Shown one piece after another: positions 22,638 to 35,884 of a DNA stretch of 64,000 nucleotides (position 1 is its first letter; every line of letters begins with the position of its first letter). Both the position numbers and the translations under genes were made by a program. The notes beneath the pieces were generated by a model. It did not search any database, was not told the origin of the DNA, and saw nothing but the letters and a program-made list of their open reading frames with translations. Source of the stretch: Saururus chinensis (taxonomy: Eukaryota; Streptophyta; Magnoliopsida; Piperales; Saururaceae); assembly GCA_035235625.1 (NCBI GenBank), contig CP141149.1, positions 10,694,893-10,758,892 of the forward strand, in the 5' to 3' direction.

Positions 22638-24674
22638 GTTAAATTTTAATTATTAATTGCAAGCGCATGAATCGTACCAGTATAATTGGCAAAGCAAAGT
22701 TGAATGCTCAGACACATGAAAATAGAAAACTAAATTTAATCTAACTTAAGTAAACCTTAATCTAGTTAATACCTATAAAGAGAACAACTTAACTAAAGTA
22801 ACTAACAAAAGCAAAATAAGAAATTAAAAGTAATTAAACTATCAAATTCTAAATTCTAAAGCTTTAATTTAATATTAAGAAAGGAATACAAAATAACTAA
22901 AATATCAAATAAATAAAACACTAGGGCAAAGGAATCCACATTTACATAAAAACTCATAAGTATGATTATTAATCATTTTTTAGCATTTATCTCATAATAA
23001 TCTAGAATTCAATCTTCGTTATTATGGAAAATATCATCATTAAGCTGTCATGCACAATAAAAAAATTATTTTTCCTCGTCAATTCAATGGATTAAAATTG
23101 AGTCATTAATTATATACACATGTGCAAATCATAATTAATACCCAATTTTAGTATTAAATAGGGTAAAACTAAGTAATAAACTAATGAGAACCAACTTAAT
23201 TCATTAGAGAAGCATGACTAAACTCATATCTAAATCAATATCATCATTTAATAAGGTAGAAATAATTGACAATGAATTCACTATTAAGAAAAATTAATCA
23301 AGTCACATGATCAGGAAGTTCTACAATTTATTGAAGCTTCATCCAAGCCCTAGTAACAATTTAGCTACTCATTAACCTAATAAATAAAAATTCCATTGGA
23401 AGAATTAAAAAGAGCCGTACAAAAGGTAAAAAAGATGGAAAGAATTCAAAATTCATTGTTGCTATAGTATCGGTGAACATTAATCATTGCCATCAACCTC
23501 CCATTGCATGTATTAGTGTTGCTACAGTAATCACTTCCTTGCAAAAAGAATTCTTGGACATTCTTCATTTCTTTAGCATTGGGCTTCGATTATTTAGCTT
23601 TCAAACTCTCTTTCTGATCAATTTGTGGATTGCGATTGAATGAATTCACCTCTAGCCATTCCTTTTTCAAGCTCAATTCTGACCCATAATAATCTCTTTT
23701 TGTTTATTCTCCCTTCCTTTATCTTGTTTTTTCTTGTTGCTCAATTATTTCTCTTTTTAATTCTTTCTCTTCACTAATTGGTCACGCTCATTTTTTTTCA
23801 AATTTCTATTTGCTGCAAACTAATCTTCCATTATGGACATTCCTTGCTACAATTTGCTCATCTTCCTTTTATTTTCTACATGATCTTACCTTCCATTCTC
23901 TTCTTTTTGGTTTTGAATTGGAATTTTGCATCTTTGAATTTAAAATTTGTTGGCTTCATCGTGCTTACTTAACTTGGATTGACTCTCTGGCCTCTTGATT
24001 TGGAATTTCTGCTCCTCTTGTCTAGTGCAGAGCCACTTACTTCATTTAGGCAGCCCATGTGATTAACTCTTTGTTTCCCTCTTCGACTTCTTTTGGTTCT
24101 TGCCCAACAATGAGAAGTCATACTTTGTTATAAGAAATTTATTGAATGATTACATGTGAGGTTTATTACTCAAAAATTGTCTTCTTTTTTGTACTCAGAA
24201 TTGCTCTCAAATGAAATATAAGAGGATTGCATGCTCTTCATATAATGACCTTGAGAGGATTTGTTTGCCTGTTAATGTTAGGTATCAATGATGTTCATCA
24301 TGGATCCCAACAACTCAACATGTGAAAGCTCTTAGACAGTTTCGGCTTTATACCAATGTCTAATCCGACTAAGGCATTAGAATTGTGTCCACATATTTTC
24401 TAAATAACATGAGCATCAAGAAAGTTGTCCGCATGACATCCACCTACAAAGCACAATAAACCATATTTGAGACATGTAAAAGTTAAATAAAATCCCAACT
24501 TAACTCAAATACATGCCTACACTACTAATGTCTCTTGAATTAATTAATAATTAAATCAAACTAATAATATTTATATTAGCATAAATAAATCGCAACTAAC
24601 ACTAAATTAGCCTAATCCTAAGCTAGCAAAAAAGGTAAAAGTGCGTATAAAATGTATGAAAACTATGCATATCA
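22638..24674 (-). repeat. 3' LTR of the minus-strand Athila
   Basis: Starts (minus) TGATATGCATAG at 24674. The first 250 bp align by eye with the LTR at 40439, including TTTGCTAG, ATTAGG.TAATTTAG and ACATGTCTCAAATATGG. The end is estimated at about 22638 from a GGTACGATTCATGCGCTTGC stretch that resembles the end of the other LTR. This lower boundary is approximate. Confidence 0.6.
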
Positions 24675-26394
24675 AATACTTCTAAACCTATATTTTGCTA
24701 GTCCTCAAGCAAAACTAAAATAAAAACAACGAAAAACAAAACTAACTATTCCACTTCAGTAGGAAATTGCAATTTCATTTAGCGCATGCAACAAGCCTTT
24801 AAACCCTTAGTATACACTAGTGGATGACTTATAGTCTCGTGAGGGTTTGCAGTGAATCTACCCACAAAATTCAAAACTAAAAAGTGAAAGAAAAGAAAAT
24901 CAAAACCAATGAAAATTTACAAATCAACTCTTGCTAAACATGTGACTTCATTTGATAAATCTAAATATATGTGTGCAATGTATAATACAAATTGTCTTTT
25001 GAAACAATAAGTCATTCAGACTACTTCATATTAGTGGTAAGTGCTCATACATACACAATAGTTTTAAAAACAGACATTGACAAGTAATTATACAATCCCA
25101 ATCTCATGAATCAATTACTCAATGTATCTTAGATCCACTCAGTAATTTATTTTTTGCACTCAACAAATAGACATTGGCATCCATTCATCCTCAAGAGATC
25201 ATAATAGAGAATCATGTAAAACTTTCCTTCAAAAGTAAACCAACCTAGATCAACCAACAACCCATTTAGGATATAAGTGCATAATGTGCTACTAGACTTT
25301 TATGCTCATCTCACATGGCATGTGTAAGGCTTAGCCTTCTTAAGTTTTATATAAGATCCATGTAACAAGTGTTAGGCCGTGACTCCCAAACTACCTGGCT
25401 CTGTGCACTAGGTATTGAAGCAGCCTTCAAGCTTAATAACTTAAACCAAATAGGCTACAAGGCTATGAATGTCATAGTTTAGTTAACTCTACCTTTAGAC
25501 TCAAACACCCTATGCTTAGTGAGGAATGCTAAGGCCTGGTCTACTTAATAGTGATACTCTAATTTTTTAGCTCTTTACAAATTTTGCATTCTCTTTTTTT
25601 GTAAATTTATTTTCTATTTATTTTCTATTTTTGTTCAACACATTATACAATCGAACTTAATTGCCGCAATAAAAAGTCATAGAATGATCTCCAAAACAAG
25701 AATAGTCAAGCACAAAACTCTATTAGAATAACCTGAGTACTACTATTTCATACTAAAGTTTTACTCTCATAAGAAAATAATTGCTTAGATTTAATAATAT
25801 CTATCAAGATGTAAGACCACAATCAAGGGTTTTAATTCTCACTTAAACATGTCTTTCTAATTTTTTCAAAATAGGAGCACAAGAAACCAACATGATGTAA
25901 TCAGAACTCAAAGACATTAAATCCATCAAGTTGTATAAATGTGTTCTAAAACAACTTGATACCATTAAACACAGTCACATTCTCAAAGAAGCATCAATGT
26001 AAATAAGAAAAATCTCAAAGAAAAAAAATTCAATTTTTTTCACTAAAACTAAAACACAAACTCTATATTAAAAAATTAAAATATCTTTGTAAACCTCCAA
26101 AGCTAAACTAAATATTGTTTTCAATGTGTCAAAAGTAAATAAATACAATACTTAAGATAAGAAAAGAGGAAAAAGAAGAGATGATACTTTTGTTGATGTG
26201 CTCATGTACATAGCTATTCAAACAAAGATGTCCAATAAAGCATAGGCATAATCACATAAGGGAAATCAATAATGAATCATACAAGCACACCCAAATAATG
26301 ATTAGAACATGCGAGAAATAAAACAAGCATTAAAAAACCTAAAGTTAGGCTACCTCCCAATATTGCTAAGTTTAATGTCTTCAACTAGACACAC
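24675..26394 (-). other. Athila 3' non-coding region
   Basis: Corresponds to 47400-49076 of the intact Athila-like element. Both contain a CTCACGAG and GTTTAAAGGCTTGTTGCAT segment shortly before the LTR. No env-like reading frame remains here. Confidence 0.65.
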
Positions 26395-27520
26395 CTAAAG
26401 CTTAGTCATGATAAATAGGATCTTCCAAAAGTAATTCATCAACTTTGGACTCCTCAACTCTACATATGGTTTGAGATAGTAACCATTGACTTTAAACACA
26501 TCACGATTTCTAGGATTCTTAATCTCAACATCTCCATGAAAATAAACAGTATGAAAATTAACTATCAATGCTCCAAGAAATAAATAAGGAATGACCTTTT
26601 GACTAGGTGCAAAGGATTTCCTCAAAATATTCATATCATGAATCTTATTCATTCAGTCATTATAATTTTTAGCACAATCATAAGCATCATTTCAAGTTTC
26701 CTCCAACTCATTAATCTAAAACTTCCTATGAGCACCTGCCTTGTTAAGATCAAAATTCAATTGCTTTATAGCCCAATATGCTCTCTGTTTCGAACTCGGT
26801 AGGAATATGACAAGCCTTACCAAAAACAATTATATATGGAGAGATACCAATGGGGGTTTTAAATGCAATACGATATGCCCACAATGCATCAATAAATCAT
26901 AAAGACCAATCTTTCGTATCAGGGTTTACCTTTTTATCTAAAATATGTTTAATCTAACTATTAGAAATCTCAATTTGACCACTGTCTGGGGGTGGTAAGG
27001 TGTAGCAATTTTATGGGTTATACCATATTTCTTCATTAATTACTTAAAAACCCTATTACAAAAATGCTTCCTCCATCACTAATGATGGCATGTGGAGTAC
27101 CAAAGCTTGCAAAAACACTCTCTCAAAAATCGGACCACAACCTTGTGATCATTGGTTTTGCATGCAATAGCCTCTACCCACATAGACACATAATGTACCC
27201 TAACAAAAATGTACAAATTATCAATAAAATTAGGAAAAGGACCCATAAAATCCATGCCCCAAACATCAAATATCAACAATCAAAATTGGGTTTAGTTGCA
27301 TCATATTTCTGCATGAAATACTTCCAAAATTTTGGCATCTTTCATAGGTTGAGCAATATGTGTGATAATCTCTAAAGATGGTCGTCCAATAAAATCGACA
27401 TTGCAAAATCTTTGAAGAAATCTTTCTAGAATTAAAGTAATCACCACAAGCATGATCATTTTCAGGAACACACCTCCTAATTATCTGATTGGGACAATAT
27501 TTGAACATGTAAAGTTCATC
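26395..27520 (-). pseudogene. Athila integrase remnant
   Basis: Integrase inserts the cDNA into chromosomes. The zinc-binding part (27508-27266) shows CPNQIIRRCVPE, then SSKILQCRFYW and the C-x2-C of STYERCQN. The core begins at 27279 with [13 protein letters not shown] (first catalytic Asp) and [18 protein letters not shown]. The second Asp and the Glu fall in broken frame. The C-terminal part (26652-26395) keeps IKNPRNRDVFKVNGYYLKPY. Stops separate the pieces. Confidence 0.82.
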
Positions 27521-29226
27521 TCAAATGTACTTAACCTCAACTATAAATTTGCATCTATCTCGTTTAGTCCAATGAGAAAGATTTTGCTCAATAACAAGAT
27601 AGTTCACTATATTAGCATACCAAGGTAACTAGGAGATATGAAGTGAATACTCATAAGAAAAAGACTTAATAATAGGTGCAAAATCATCAGTAAAATCAAC
27701 TATCAACCTAGATAAGTGGCATGCTATAACATTTTTGGAGTCCTTCTTATCCCAAATTTAAAGATCAAATTCCTGTAGCAACAATATCCATTAGATACGA
27801 TGAGGTTTAGCATTCATTTTAGACAAATGGTACTTCAATGTAGCATGATCCGAATAGACATAGACCTTACACCCTAATAAATTGGATAAAAATTATCTAG
27901 TGTAAAAACAATAGCTAACAACTCTTTTTTAGTGGTGGAATACTTGAGTTGAACATCATTTAGAGTTTTACTTGCATAATAGATCACATAGGGGAGTTTA
28001 TCAATGTGCAACCCTAAAATAGCACTAATGGCATAATTTGAGGCATCACACATAATATCAAAGGGTATATTCCAATCAGGTGGTCGAATACTAGGTGCAA
28101 AGGTCAATTCAATTTTTAGCCTATCAAAAGCATAAAGGCACTCATCATCAATGACAAATGGAGAATCTATGGCAAGTAAATTGTAGAAAGGTCTCAAAAT
28201 TTTACTAAACTTTTTGATGAAACTCCTATAAAAGCCTACATTACCTAAAAATGATCTAATATCTTTTACAATTTTAGTGGTGGAAGATGAGAAATTAAAT
28301 CAATTTTAGCTTTATCACCCTCAATGCCCATGAGTGATATGACATGTCCAAGAACATTCCTCTTCTGTACCATAAAATGACATTTCTCCAAATTAAGTAC
28401 AAAATTCTTCTCTTTACATCGCACTAACACTAGGTATAGGTGGTGCAAACACTCATCAAATATATAGCCAAAGATGGAAAAACCATCCATAAGCACCTCT
28501 ATGAAACGTTCTACCATTCGAAGAAAATGCTAATCATGCACCGCTAAAAAGTGGTAGGTATAGTGCATAACCCAATGGGCATATGACACTTGGCAAGCAT
28601 CCCAAAAGGACAAGTGAAGGTTGTCTTCTCTTGATCCTTAGGTGCTATGGGAATCTGGTTATAACCAAAATACCCATCAAGAAATAAATAATAAGCATGG
28701 TTAACTAACCTCTCTAACATATAATCTAAGAAAGGAAGAAGAAAGTGATCTTTCCTTGTCATAGTATTTAACTTCCCATAGTGACTGCAAACATGCCAAC
28801 CTGTTTGAACACTGGTCAGGACTAACTTGTCAGAATCATTTTTTACTACTATTATGCTTGACTTCATTGGCACAACTTGAATAGGACTGACCCATCTACT
28901 ATCAAAACTTGTGCAAATGACACTCACATTCAGAAGCTTCAAAACTTATGCTCTAACCACATCTTGGATGACAAGGTTTATGCACATCTGGGATACACAT
29001 GAAGGTTTAACATTTTCATCTAAGTGAATTATTAAATAAATACAAAATGACTTATCTCCTTAATCTTAGCAATTGTCCACCCTATAGCCTCCTTGTCAGT
29101 TTTAAGGACACTAATTAATTTTCTGTCTTGATAATCATCTAAATTTGAAGCTATGATGACTACTAAAGTTTCAAAAGAACCTAAAAACACATACTTGAGG
29201 GTGTAAGGTAATGGTTTGAGATCCAT
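27521..29226 (-). pseudogene. Athila reverse transcriptase and RNase H remnant
   Basis: The block at 29226-29032 keeps LPYTLKYVFLGSFETLVVII and KEAIGWTIAKIK, the segment that leads into RT. RT at 28942-28266 shows RWVSPIQVVPMKS, YGKLNTMTRKDHFLLPF, LDGYFGYNQIPI and TTFTCPFGM. The catalytic block reads VLMDGFSIFG: the second Asp of the usual M-D-D is Gly, so RT was dead even without the frame breaks. RNase H at 28197-27874 shows FDIMCDASNYA and YYASKTLNDVQLKYSTTKKE. About 350 bp of degraded sequence precede integrase. Confidence 0.84.
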
Positions 29227-31210
29227 CTTGGTGGTTCCACAGTGGATGTAAGGGGTGGTGATGATAATAATAAAAGGGCAGCCATTTTAGGTTACCATTT
29301 TTAGTACAAGTAAGAGAAACAAAATCTAGCAATGAATTAACCTCCTCAACTAATTTTCCAATGTCAAACCCACAACCAAAGTTTGCTCGACAAGCCTTTA
29401 AGGGATCTTCAGAATGTGATTAAATGAAGGTATTATGAACAAAACTATTAATCAAGTTAATCCATTCACATCTTCTGCGTCTTGTGATTGTTTGCTTGTG
29501 TAAAAAATGTTGAGCTCAACTATCATGTTAGCGATGGAGATTTTCATCATCCCATTTGTACAATTTATGAGAGCATTGGATGTGGCCAAGAAAAGACAAC
29601 TAAAAATGAGAGGAATTTTCCCATGCATATCCTGAATAGACTAAGCATCAAGGACTACAAAGTCTAATAGAAAGTAAAATTCACACTAGCTCCTAAATCT
29701 AATAAAGTTTGCTCAATGGGAAGATCCCCTATCTTTCATGATAGAGCTAACTTCTCCATTAGGATTGCCATTTTAGGAAGTTTTCCTCTTAAATGTGACT
29801 AAATCATTTAAAATTTAGCATAAGAGGGCACTTGCTGGATAAAATCAAGGAATGAGATGTTTATCTGCACTTGCTTAAACACCTCTACAATATCTCCAAA
29901 GTGTTCACCTTTCTTTGGATTAACTAGTCTTTAAGGAAATGGGGCTTTAGGCACAAAACTCCTAACTGGGGGGTCAACTAAAATAGGTGAGTTCCCTCTA
30001 TTTCAGGCATTCCAACATGATTGTCAACTTGTCTCCTAGATCTAAGGGTGGTGATTAACTTGATATGCCCTTGGTCATGTGATGAAGCATTACAAACAAC
30101 ATATTGACCTTTATGGTTTAGTATAGGAAACCTTCATTTCTCTCCCTCCTCTACATGTTTTGTTAACTGGTCAATTTTAGTTTTTAGTTTTGTTATGGCT
30201 TAAGTGTTCATTTCACTAGAATTCTTTTGTTCCAATATGACTTGGTTAGTAGACCACATGATTGCTTTGAGATACTCCTCAAGTGATGACTATTGGGATG
30301 GTGGTACAACGACTTGAAGAGCTAATTAGGGAACAAAGGTATAGGAGGGATTGGGCTACCTAAATTGAGTGGACATCTATTGCATTGGCAGCCCTAGTCC
30401 ATGTAAGGGAGGCTGATTTTACTTCCAAGAGAAATTTGGATGGTTCTGCCAATTTGGATTATATGTCTAAGTGAAGGGACTGCTAAATGGCTTCCTCTAA
30501 TTATCTAGCACATTAGCTTACTCAACAAAGTACGTACTCAGAGTACCCTAGAATGGAATGACAAGTTTGATCAGTGTGCACTGGTCTTGCACATAGAGAA
30601 CACACTTCAGTTTGAATTTGGTTGGCACAATTCATATTTCTAGCAAGGGCCAAGGCTTCTACTTTTCTAGTTAGGTGGGTCTAACATAGGTTTCATGTCA
30701 GTATCTTCACTTACTTCATATAAGCCCTATTTCCTAGGGTTTTGAGCTATTTTTTCTCTATAGCATGAAAAATTCCATTGTTGGGAACTCTCAAACAAAC
30801 ACTCTATGAACTTATATGTTGCATCATCATCCAGACTCAAGAAATAGCCACCTTACATGGATTCAATCATAGTACTGTGTGTTTGAGTCAAACCATTGTA
30901 AAAGTATTGAAGAAGCCACCATTTTTCAAAACCACGATGGGGACACTTCAAAAGTAAGTTCTTAAACCTCTCCCAACTCATTAAATTTTGCATTCTCCTC
31001 TTGACTAAAGTTAGCTATCTCTCTCCTTTAGGCATTGGTTTTATACACTAGGAAAAATTTGGAATGGAACTTTCCAACAAGTCCCTCCCATGAATTAAAA
31101 AGACCCTGCTAGTAGAGAATTCAACCAAGCATTTGCCTTGTCCTGCAATGAGAAAGAAAACAAGTGCATATAGACTGACTCATTAGAAAAAAATTGAAAC
31201 TTGAAGTAGC
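29227..31210 (-). pseudogene. Athila gag and protease remnant
   Basis: Gag capsid pieces lie at 31170-30780: LQDKANAWLNSLLAG, then REIANFSQEENAKFNELGE, CP-x-GFEKWW, LLQYFYNGL and GGYFLSLDDDATYKFIE. A CCHC zinc knuckle is readable at about 30630-30590 (CSLCARPVHTDQTC). The protease signature TLLDLGASVNF sits near 29715-29680. Reading frames change repeatedly between these points. The N-terminal part of gag is missing at the 31210 break. Confidence 0.78.
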
Positions 31211-31215
31211 ATAGA

Positions 31216-33890
31216 TTTCAACAAAAGAAGCCGGTTAACCAAGGGAATGTCTATCCGATCTTAGCTCCTGAGGCGGCCAACGCTTTGGTAGTGATGGATG
31301 GTATGCTTGTAATCATCCCCCACTATGCTAGAGTGTTGTTTGATACTTGATCTTTTCTTTTATTCATTTCACCGCATTTTGCTCATGAGCTTGATGTTGA
31401 GTATAAGATGTTGTCTATTCCTTTGCGTATGTCTACTCCTTTGTCTTCCCTTCGGGCAAAGGAATATATTAAGAATATCACTATGTTGATTGAGGGGCAT
31501 GAGTTATATGTTGATTTGATTATCTTAACTATAATTGATTTTGATGTGATTTTAGCCATTGACAAAATGTCTATGCATCATGTACATGTTGATTGCCATG
31601 GGAAATAAAGGTGGTGTTTGCCTAGCTAGATGTTGAGCCTTTCATCTTCTAGGGTGTGAGATGGTCAAATTCTTAGTGTTTTCATCTTAGACTAGAAAGT
31701 GTATAAATAGAGGGTGTGTAGATTTTCTTACAAGCATCTCGGTGAAGAGTACGAAGCTACCTCCTCTTGAATCCATTTGGTTAGTGTCAGAGTTTGTGGA
31801 TATGTATCCTAACGACTTGTCAAGATTGCATACCAAGAAGGAGATAGAGTTCCATGTTGATCTTGTTTTGGGCACAAGTCCTATCTTGAAGGACCTATGA
31901 CTAAGTTAACAAGGAAGAATGATAAGTTTGAGTGGAGTCAAGCGTGTTAAGAATGCTTCCAAGAGTTGAAGAAGTGGTTTACCTCAGCTCGGGTGTTGAC
32001 TTTGCCTTCAGGGAGTGGTGGATTTGAGATCTATAGTGATGCTTTATAAAGAGGTTTCAGATGTGTACGTATGTTGCATGGGAGTGTGGTAGCTTATGCA
32101 TCTCGTTATCTTACAGTGCATGAGCAAAACTATCCTACTCATGACTTGGAGTTAGCTATCGTGGTATTAACATTGAAGATTTTGCGGCACTATCTCTATG
32201 GTGAGAAATTCGAGGTATTCACTGACTACAAGAGCTTCAAGTATCTCTTCATCCAAAGATATTTGAACATGAGGCAAAGCAGATGGTTGGAGTTCCTTAA
32301 GGACTATGACTTCACTATCTTTTATCATCCCAGAAAAGCTATTGTTGTGACAGTTGCCTTGAATAGAAAATCAGCCACTCCAGTAGCTAGTGTTCACGTT
32401 CAAGAATAGCTCTTGTATGAGGAAGCCATTGCGCTTAAGCCGGAGTTAGCCATGGAGGATACACATAGTTGGTTTGCCAACCTTTCTATAAGCTCTAGCT
32501 TTGTTGATGATGTGATGGAAGCTCCAAAGATTGATGAGGAGACCCAAGTCACAAAGGCTAAGTTGAAAGAAAAACCGGTGATCGACTTTGAGGAGAGGTT
32601 TGATGGGATCTTGACTTATAGAGCACGGTTGTGTGTGTCGAGCTCTATGGAGCTTAAGGAGAGTATTTCATCAGAGGCACACCATTCTAGGTTCTCCATC
32701 TACCCCTAGGGAACCAAGATGCACTATGACATAAAAAGTACCTTTTGGTGGAGCAGTATGAAGAAAGATATTGCTTCCTTTGTGTCCAAATGCCTTGTAT
32801 GTCAGCGAGCATTGTCATCCAGGCGGTATGCTACAACCCCTTCCTATCCTAGAGTGGAAGTGGGAGAATGTAGCGATGGATTTTGTTTCCAGACTCTGGA
32901 GATCACTGAGTGGCAACGACGTGGTGTGGGTCATCATTGATAGACTCACCAAGTCTACACATTTCCTTGCAATGAGGATGACTATTTCCTTTGACTACCT
33001 GCCATTTATGTAAAGGAGGTTGTATGGTTGCATGGTGTTCCTGTGTCTATTGTTTCCGACCATGATCCTTGCTTTACCTCCCTATTTTGGCAGAGTTTCC
33101 AAAAGGCCTTGCGTACATTGTTGCATCTTAGCTCATCCTATCACCCCCAAACCGATGGGCAATAGGAGAGGACTATCCAAACTCTTGAGGGTATGCTTCA
33201 GGCTTGTATACTTGAGTGGAAAGGCAGTTGGGAGCAGCACCTACCTTCGTTAGAGTTTGCTTACAACAATAGTTATCAGGCGAGCATTAAGATGACACCT
33301 TTTGAGGCACTTTATGGGCATCTGTGCTGGTTCCCCCTTTGTTGGATTGAGGTCGGAGAACATCTTCTTATTGGTCTTGAGCTCTTGCAACAATCTGTGG
33401 AGAAGATCTGACTCATTTCGGAGAGGTTACAAATGGCACAAAGTCAGCAAAAGAGCTATGCCGGCAAGAGGTGGTGAGATCTAGAGCTTGATGTGGGTGA
33501 TCATGTTCTTGAAAATCTCTCCTTCCCATGGTGTTATTCATTTTGGTAAGAAGGGAAAAGCTAGAGCTTGATGTGGGTGATCATGTTCTTGAAAATCTCT
33601 CCTTCCCATGGTGTTATTCATTTTGGTAAGAAGGGAAAAGTATCTCCTAAATTTATTGGACCCTTTGAAATCCTTGAGCACATTATTACTATGGCATATC
33701 GGGTGGACCTTCTTCCTCAGCTCGTGAACATTCATAATGTGTTCAATGTTTCACTTCTTTGGAAATATGAGCCAGATCCATCCCATGTGTTAGACTTTGA
33801 ACCCTTTGATCTTAGGGTGGATCTATCCTATGTGGAGGCACCAATGCGTATATGGGACAAGAAGGAAAAGACCCTTAAATATGCTTTCAG
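31216..33890 (+). pseudogene. Tekay-type pol relic without reverse transcriptase
   Basis: Collinear with pol of the element at 36301-57576. It begins in the gag-protease linker (KKPVNQGNVYPILAPEAANA). The protease follows at about 31330-31610 (HYARVLFDT, then a stop, and DLIILTIIDFDVILAIDKM). Near 31890 about 750 bp are missing relative to the relative at 51303-52051, removing RT. RNase H resumes with PMTKLTRKNDKFEW and continues at 32071-32409 ([20 protein letters not shown]). Integrase spans 32690-33400 in several frames (LVCQRAL, MDFVSRLW, PTDGQ-equivalent HPKPMGN, EFAYNNSYQASIKM). The 33568-33890 part keeps KISPSHGVIHFGKKGK and the start of the chromodomain region, where it stops abruptly. 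Both ends lack LTRs. Confidence 0.83.
33481..33640 (+). repeat. Exact 80-bp tandem duplication
   Basis: 33481-33560 and 33561-33640 are identical, beginning CTAGAGCTTGATGTGGGTGA. It lies within the Tekay relic; the homologous element at 53650 has one copy. Confidence 0.95.
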
Positions 33891-35709
33891 GAACATCATA
33901 TGCATGATTAAACATAGCATATTTCATTATATTTCCCTCTTACAACATGCAATTGGATCATTCTTTAGTCTCAAAAGAATTAAATCATATATTCCTAGCA
34001 TGCTACTAAACATTTAAAATATATTGTCATGAAATTGTGAGTTCAAAATCCCCCACCTCGTAATCCACGTGGGTTTGATGGTGAGTATGCAATGGCAAAA
34101 ATGGCAACCAAAGTAAATGCCTATTCATGAGAATTGTTGTCTTGAAGATTTAAGAAACCATTAGTAATCAAACAAGACAAGGAAGGCAACCAAAGTAAAT
34201 GCCTATTCATGAGAATTGTTGTCTTGAAGATTTAAGAAACCATTAGTAATCAAACAAGACAAGGAGGCTAAGTGGACTCCAGGCAAAGAAATTGTGGTCC
34301 TCGGTAGCACTCAAGGGTGGCAAAGAGCAAGGTCGTGCCATCAAGCAACTGAAGGAGCAACCAAAAAAATGAAGGGTAGCCTAAACAATGGTTGGCTGGA
34401 GGCTTAGAAGTATTCTATCGGCCATAAGATGTCAAAATCATCCTTGCATTGGACCGAAGGCGGTGATTTTTCGTCATTGATGGCCGAAAGAGGGGTGGAG
34501 GGCATGGGTAGGTGCTTAAGGACATAGAAGAGCTAGAGAAGGATTCTAGTGGTTCATTCTAGTCTGTGGCAGTGTTAGCCAATGGTTACGGTGCCCATAC
34601 CCTAAAACACATGTATGGTCACTTGCACAAGAGGCCACAATAGTAACAGGTGGGGAAGCGGGGTATATCAGTGGGTCTAGAAGTGGTCCTAAGCACACAA
34701 AGATGACAAAGCCAGGACCAAGAGGTGGTGTCCAGCAAAGACAACAAAATTGTCATTTGCCACCCATAGCGAAAACTGTTGTGCAGGCAACTGCTCTTCA
34801 AACACAATTGGAAAACCAGTGGTTAGGGCAGAGGCGTGGTCTAGGCAGCCAGTAGGTCAGAGAAAGGCTTGGAAAGGCATGGGGGAAAAGGTTATGGCCG
34901 CAAATGGGTGGAAGGATAGTGGCTGGCCGCAAATGGCCTATGGCAATGGAAAGTTCATTATCGGACAACAAGACACAGGGAACAAAACCCCCCCAAAATT
35001 AGGTTCCAGGACGAAGGAAAGGCTGATGGTGTGGTAGATGCCACAGCTAGAGCCTTTGCAGTCCCAGTGGCCAAAACAAACTAGGAATGGTGGTGGGTAA
35101 TGGAAAACAGTGCAGGCGCAGACCTGATAACCCAAATCTCACAAACAAAAGATGAAAAATAGGGATCTAGCAGCATACTCAAGAAAGAGCAGGAAGGGTT
35201 GTGGCCGCTATGGCTAGCTTTGACATGGCTGGTGCAACTGTGCGGAGCTGGATCCGCCAAAGGGGGTGGTGATGCGCCTAAAAATAAAAATAGAGATTAG
35301 AAAGGCTCTGTTTTGCAGTCATCGTGGTGCAATTGGGCGGATGATGTAAACCGATGTCCAAATGGCTTGGCAGCCGGCATAGGGAAAGGGAGCAGCTCAG
35401 GGAGGCTGGGAAAGGCGAGAGGGGACGGCATGGCTGCTGGACAGAAAGGAGAGGTAGGGGAGGAGAGAGGATAATTAGAGAAGTGATTAATCATTCATAA
35501 TCTCAATTAGGGCATAGCCCTTACATTTAAATAAACTAAGTATTGGGTTCACTAACAAGCACCTAAGGCCCATTAACATAATTAAAAGAAAACTACTAAT
35601 ACCCTAATTAACCTATTGACATAAATGCCCTTATTATATAATGACATAATCAAAACCCTAATTACCTTAGCATGTGGCCCCCATGGTAGCACTTAGAACA
35701 TTCACAACA
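33891..35709 (-). repeat. LTR debris: family B patch and a Reina-like LTR start
   Basis: At 33990-34085 is the conserved family B patch (CTAGCATGCTACT ... GTAATCCACGTGGG), on the same strand as in the block at 13592-18334. At the other end, minus-strand TGTTGTGAATG starts at 35709. It is preceded (35760-35710) by a sequence very like the Reina pol/LTR junction at 12500-12549, including GGAAGCATGGTGGAATG. So two LTR fragments of different families appear joined, the join being somewhere in the GC-rich middle (34260-35450). No coding sequence is supported here. Confidence 0.5.
34103..34266 (+). repeat. Exact 82-bp tandem duplication
   Basis: Copies at 34103-34184 and 34185-34266 begin GGCAACCAAAGTAAATGCC and are identical apart from the last base. 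Confidence 0.93.
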
Positions 35710-35884
35710 TTCCACCATGCTTCCGCACCACCTCGTCCTTGAGGTGACCTTAAACTCTAGACATTAGGCTCACCATAGCTCCTCTTTGAACAGCCAGTCC
35801 AGAACTATGAATGCGGTTGAGTGCGTCTGAGTGCACATGGCTGGAGTCTGGGGAGATAGTTTCCTAGCATATACACTGAATTCA
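35710..35884 (-). other. Junction segment between cupin fragment and Reina-like LTR
   Basis: The last 50 bp match the end of Reina-type pol (compare 12500-12548). The rest (about 35760-35884) reads through from the cupin frame but does not look like cupin. Its origin is unclear. Confidence 0.45.

Larger units (their letters stand above)
22638..31210 (-). mobile_element. Athila-type Ty3/gypsy element, 5' end lost
   Basis: On the minus strand from 31210 downward the order is gag, protease, RT, RNase H, integrase, about 1.7 kb of 3' non-coding DNA and one LTR. The LTR start (TGATATGCATAG at 24674) and the preceding GAGGACTAGCAAAATATAGG are clearly homologous to the start of the Athila LTR at 49077. 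The 5' LTR and the N-terminus of gag are missing; the break with a plus-strand Tekay relic lies at 31200-31216. Coding frames are heavily broken, so it is much older than the Athila-like element at 40439-50496. Confidence 0.83.
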
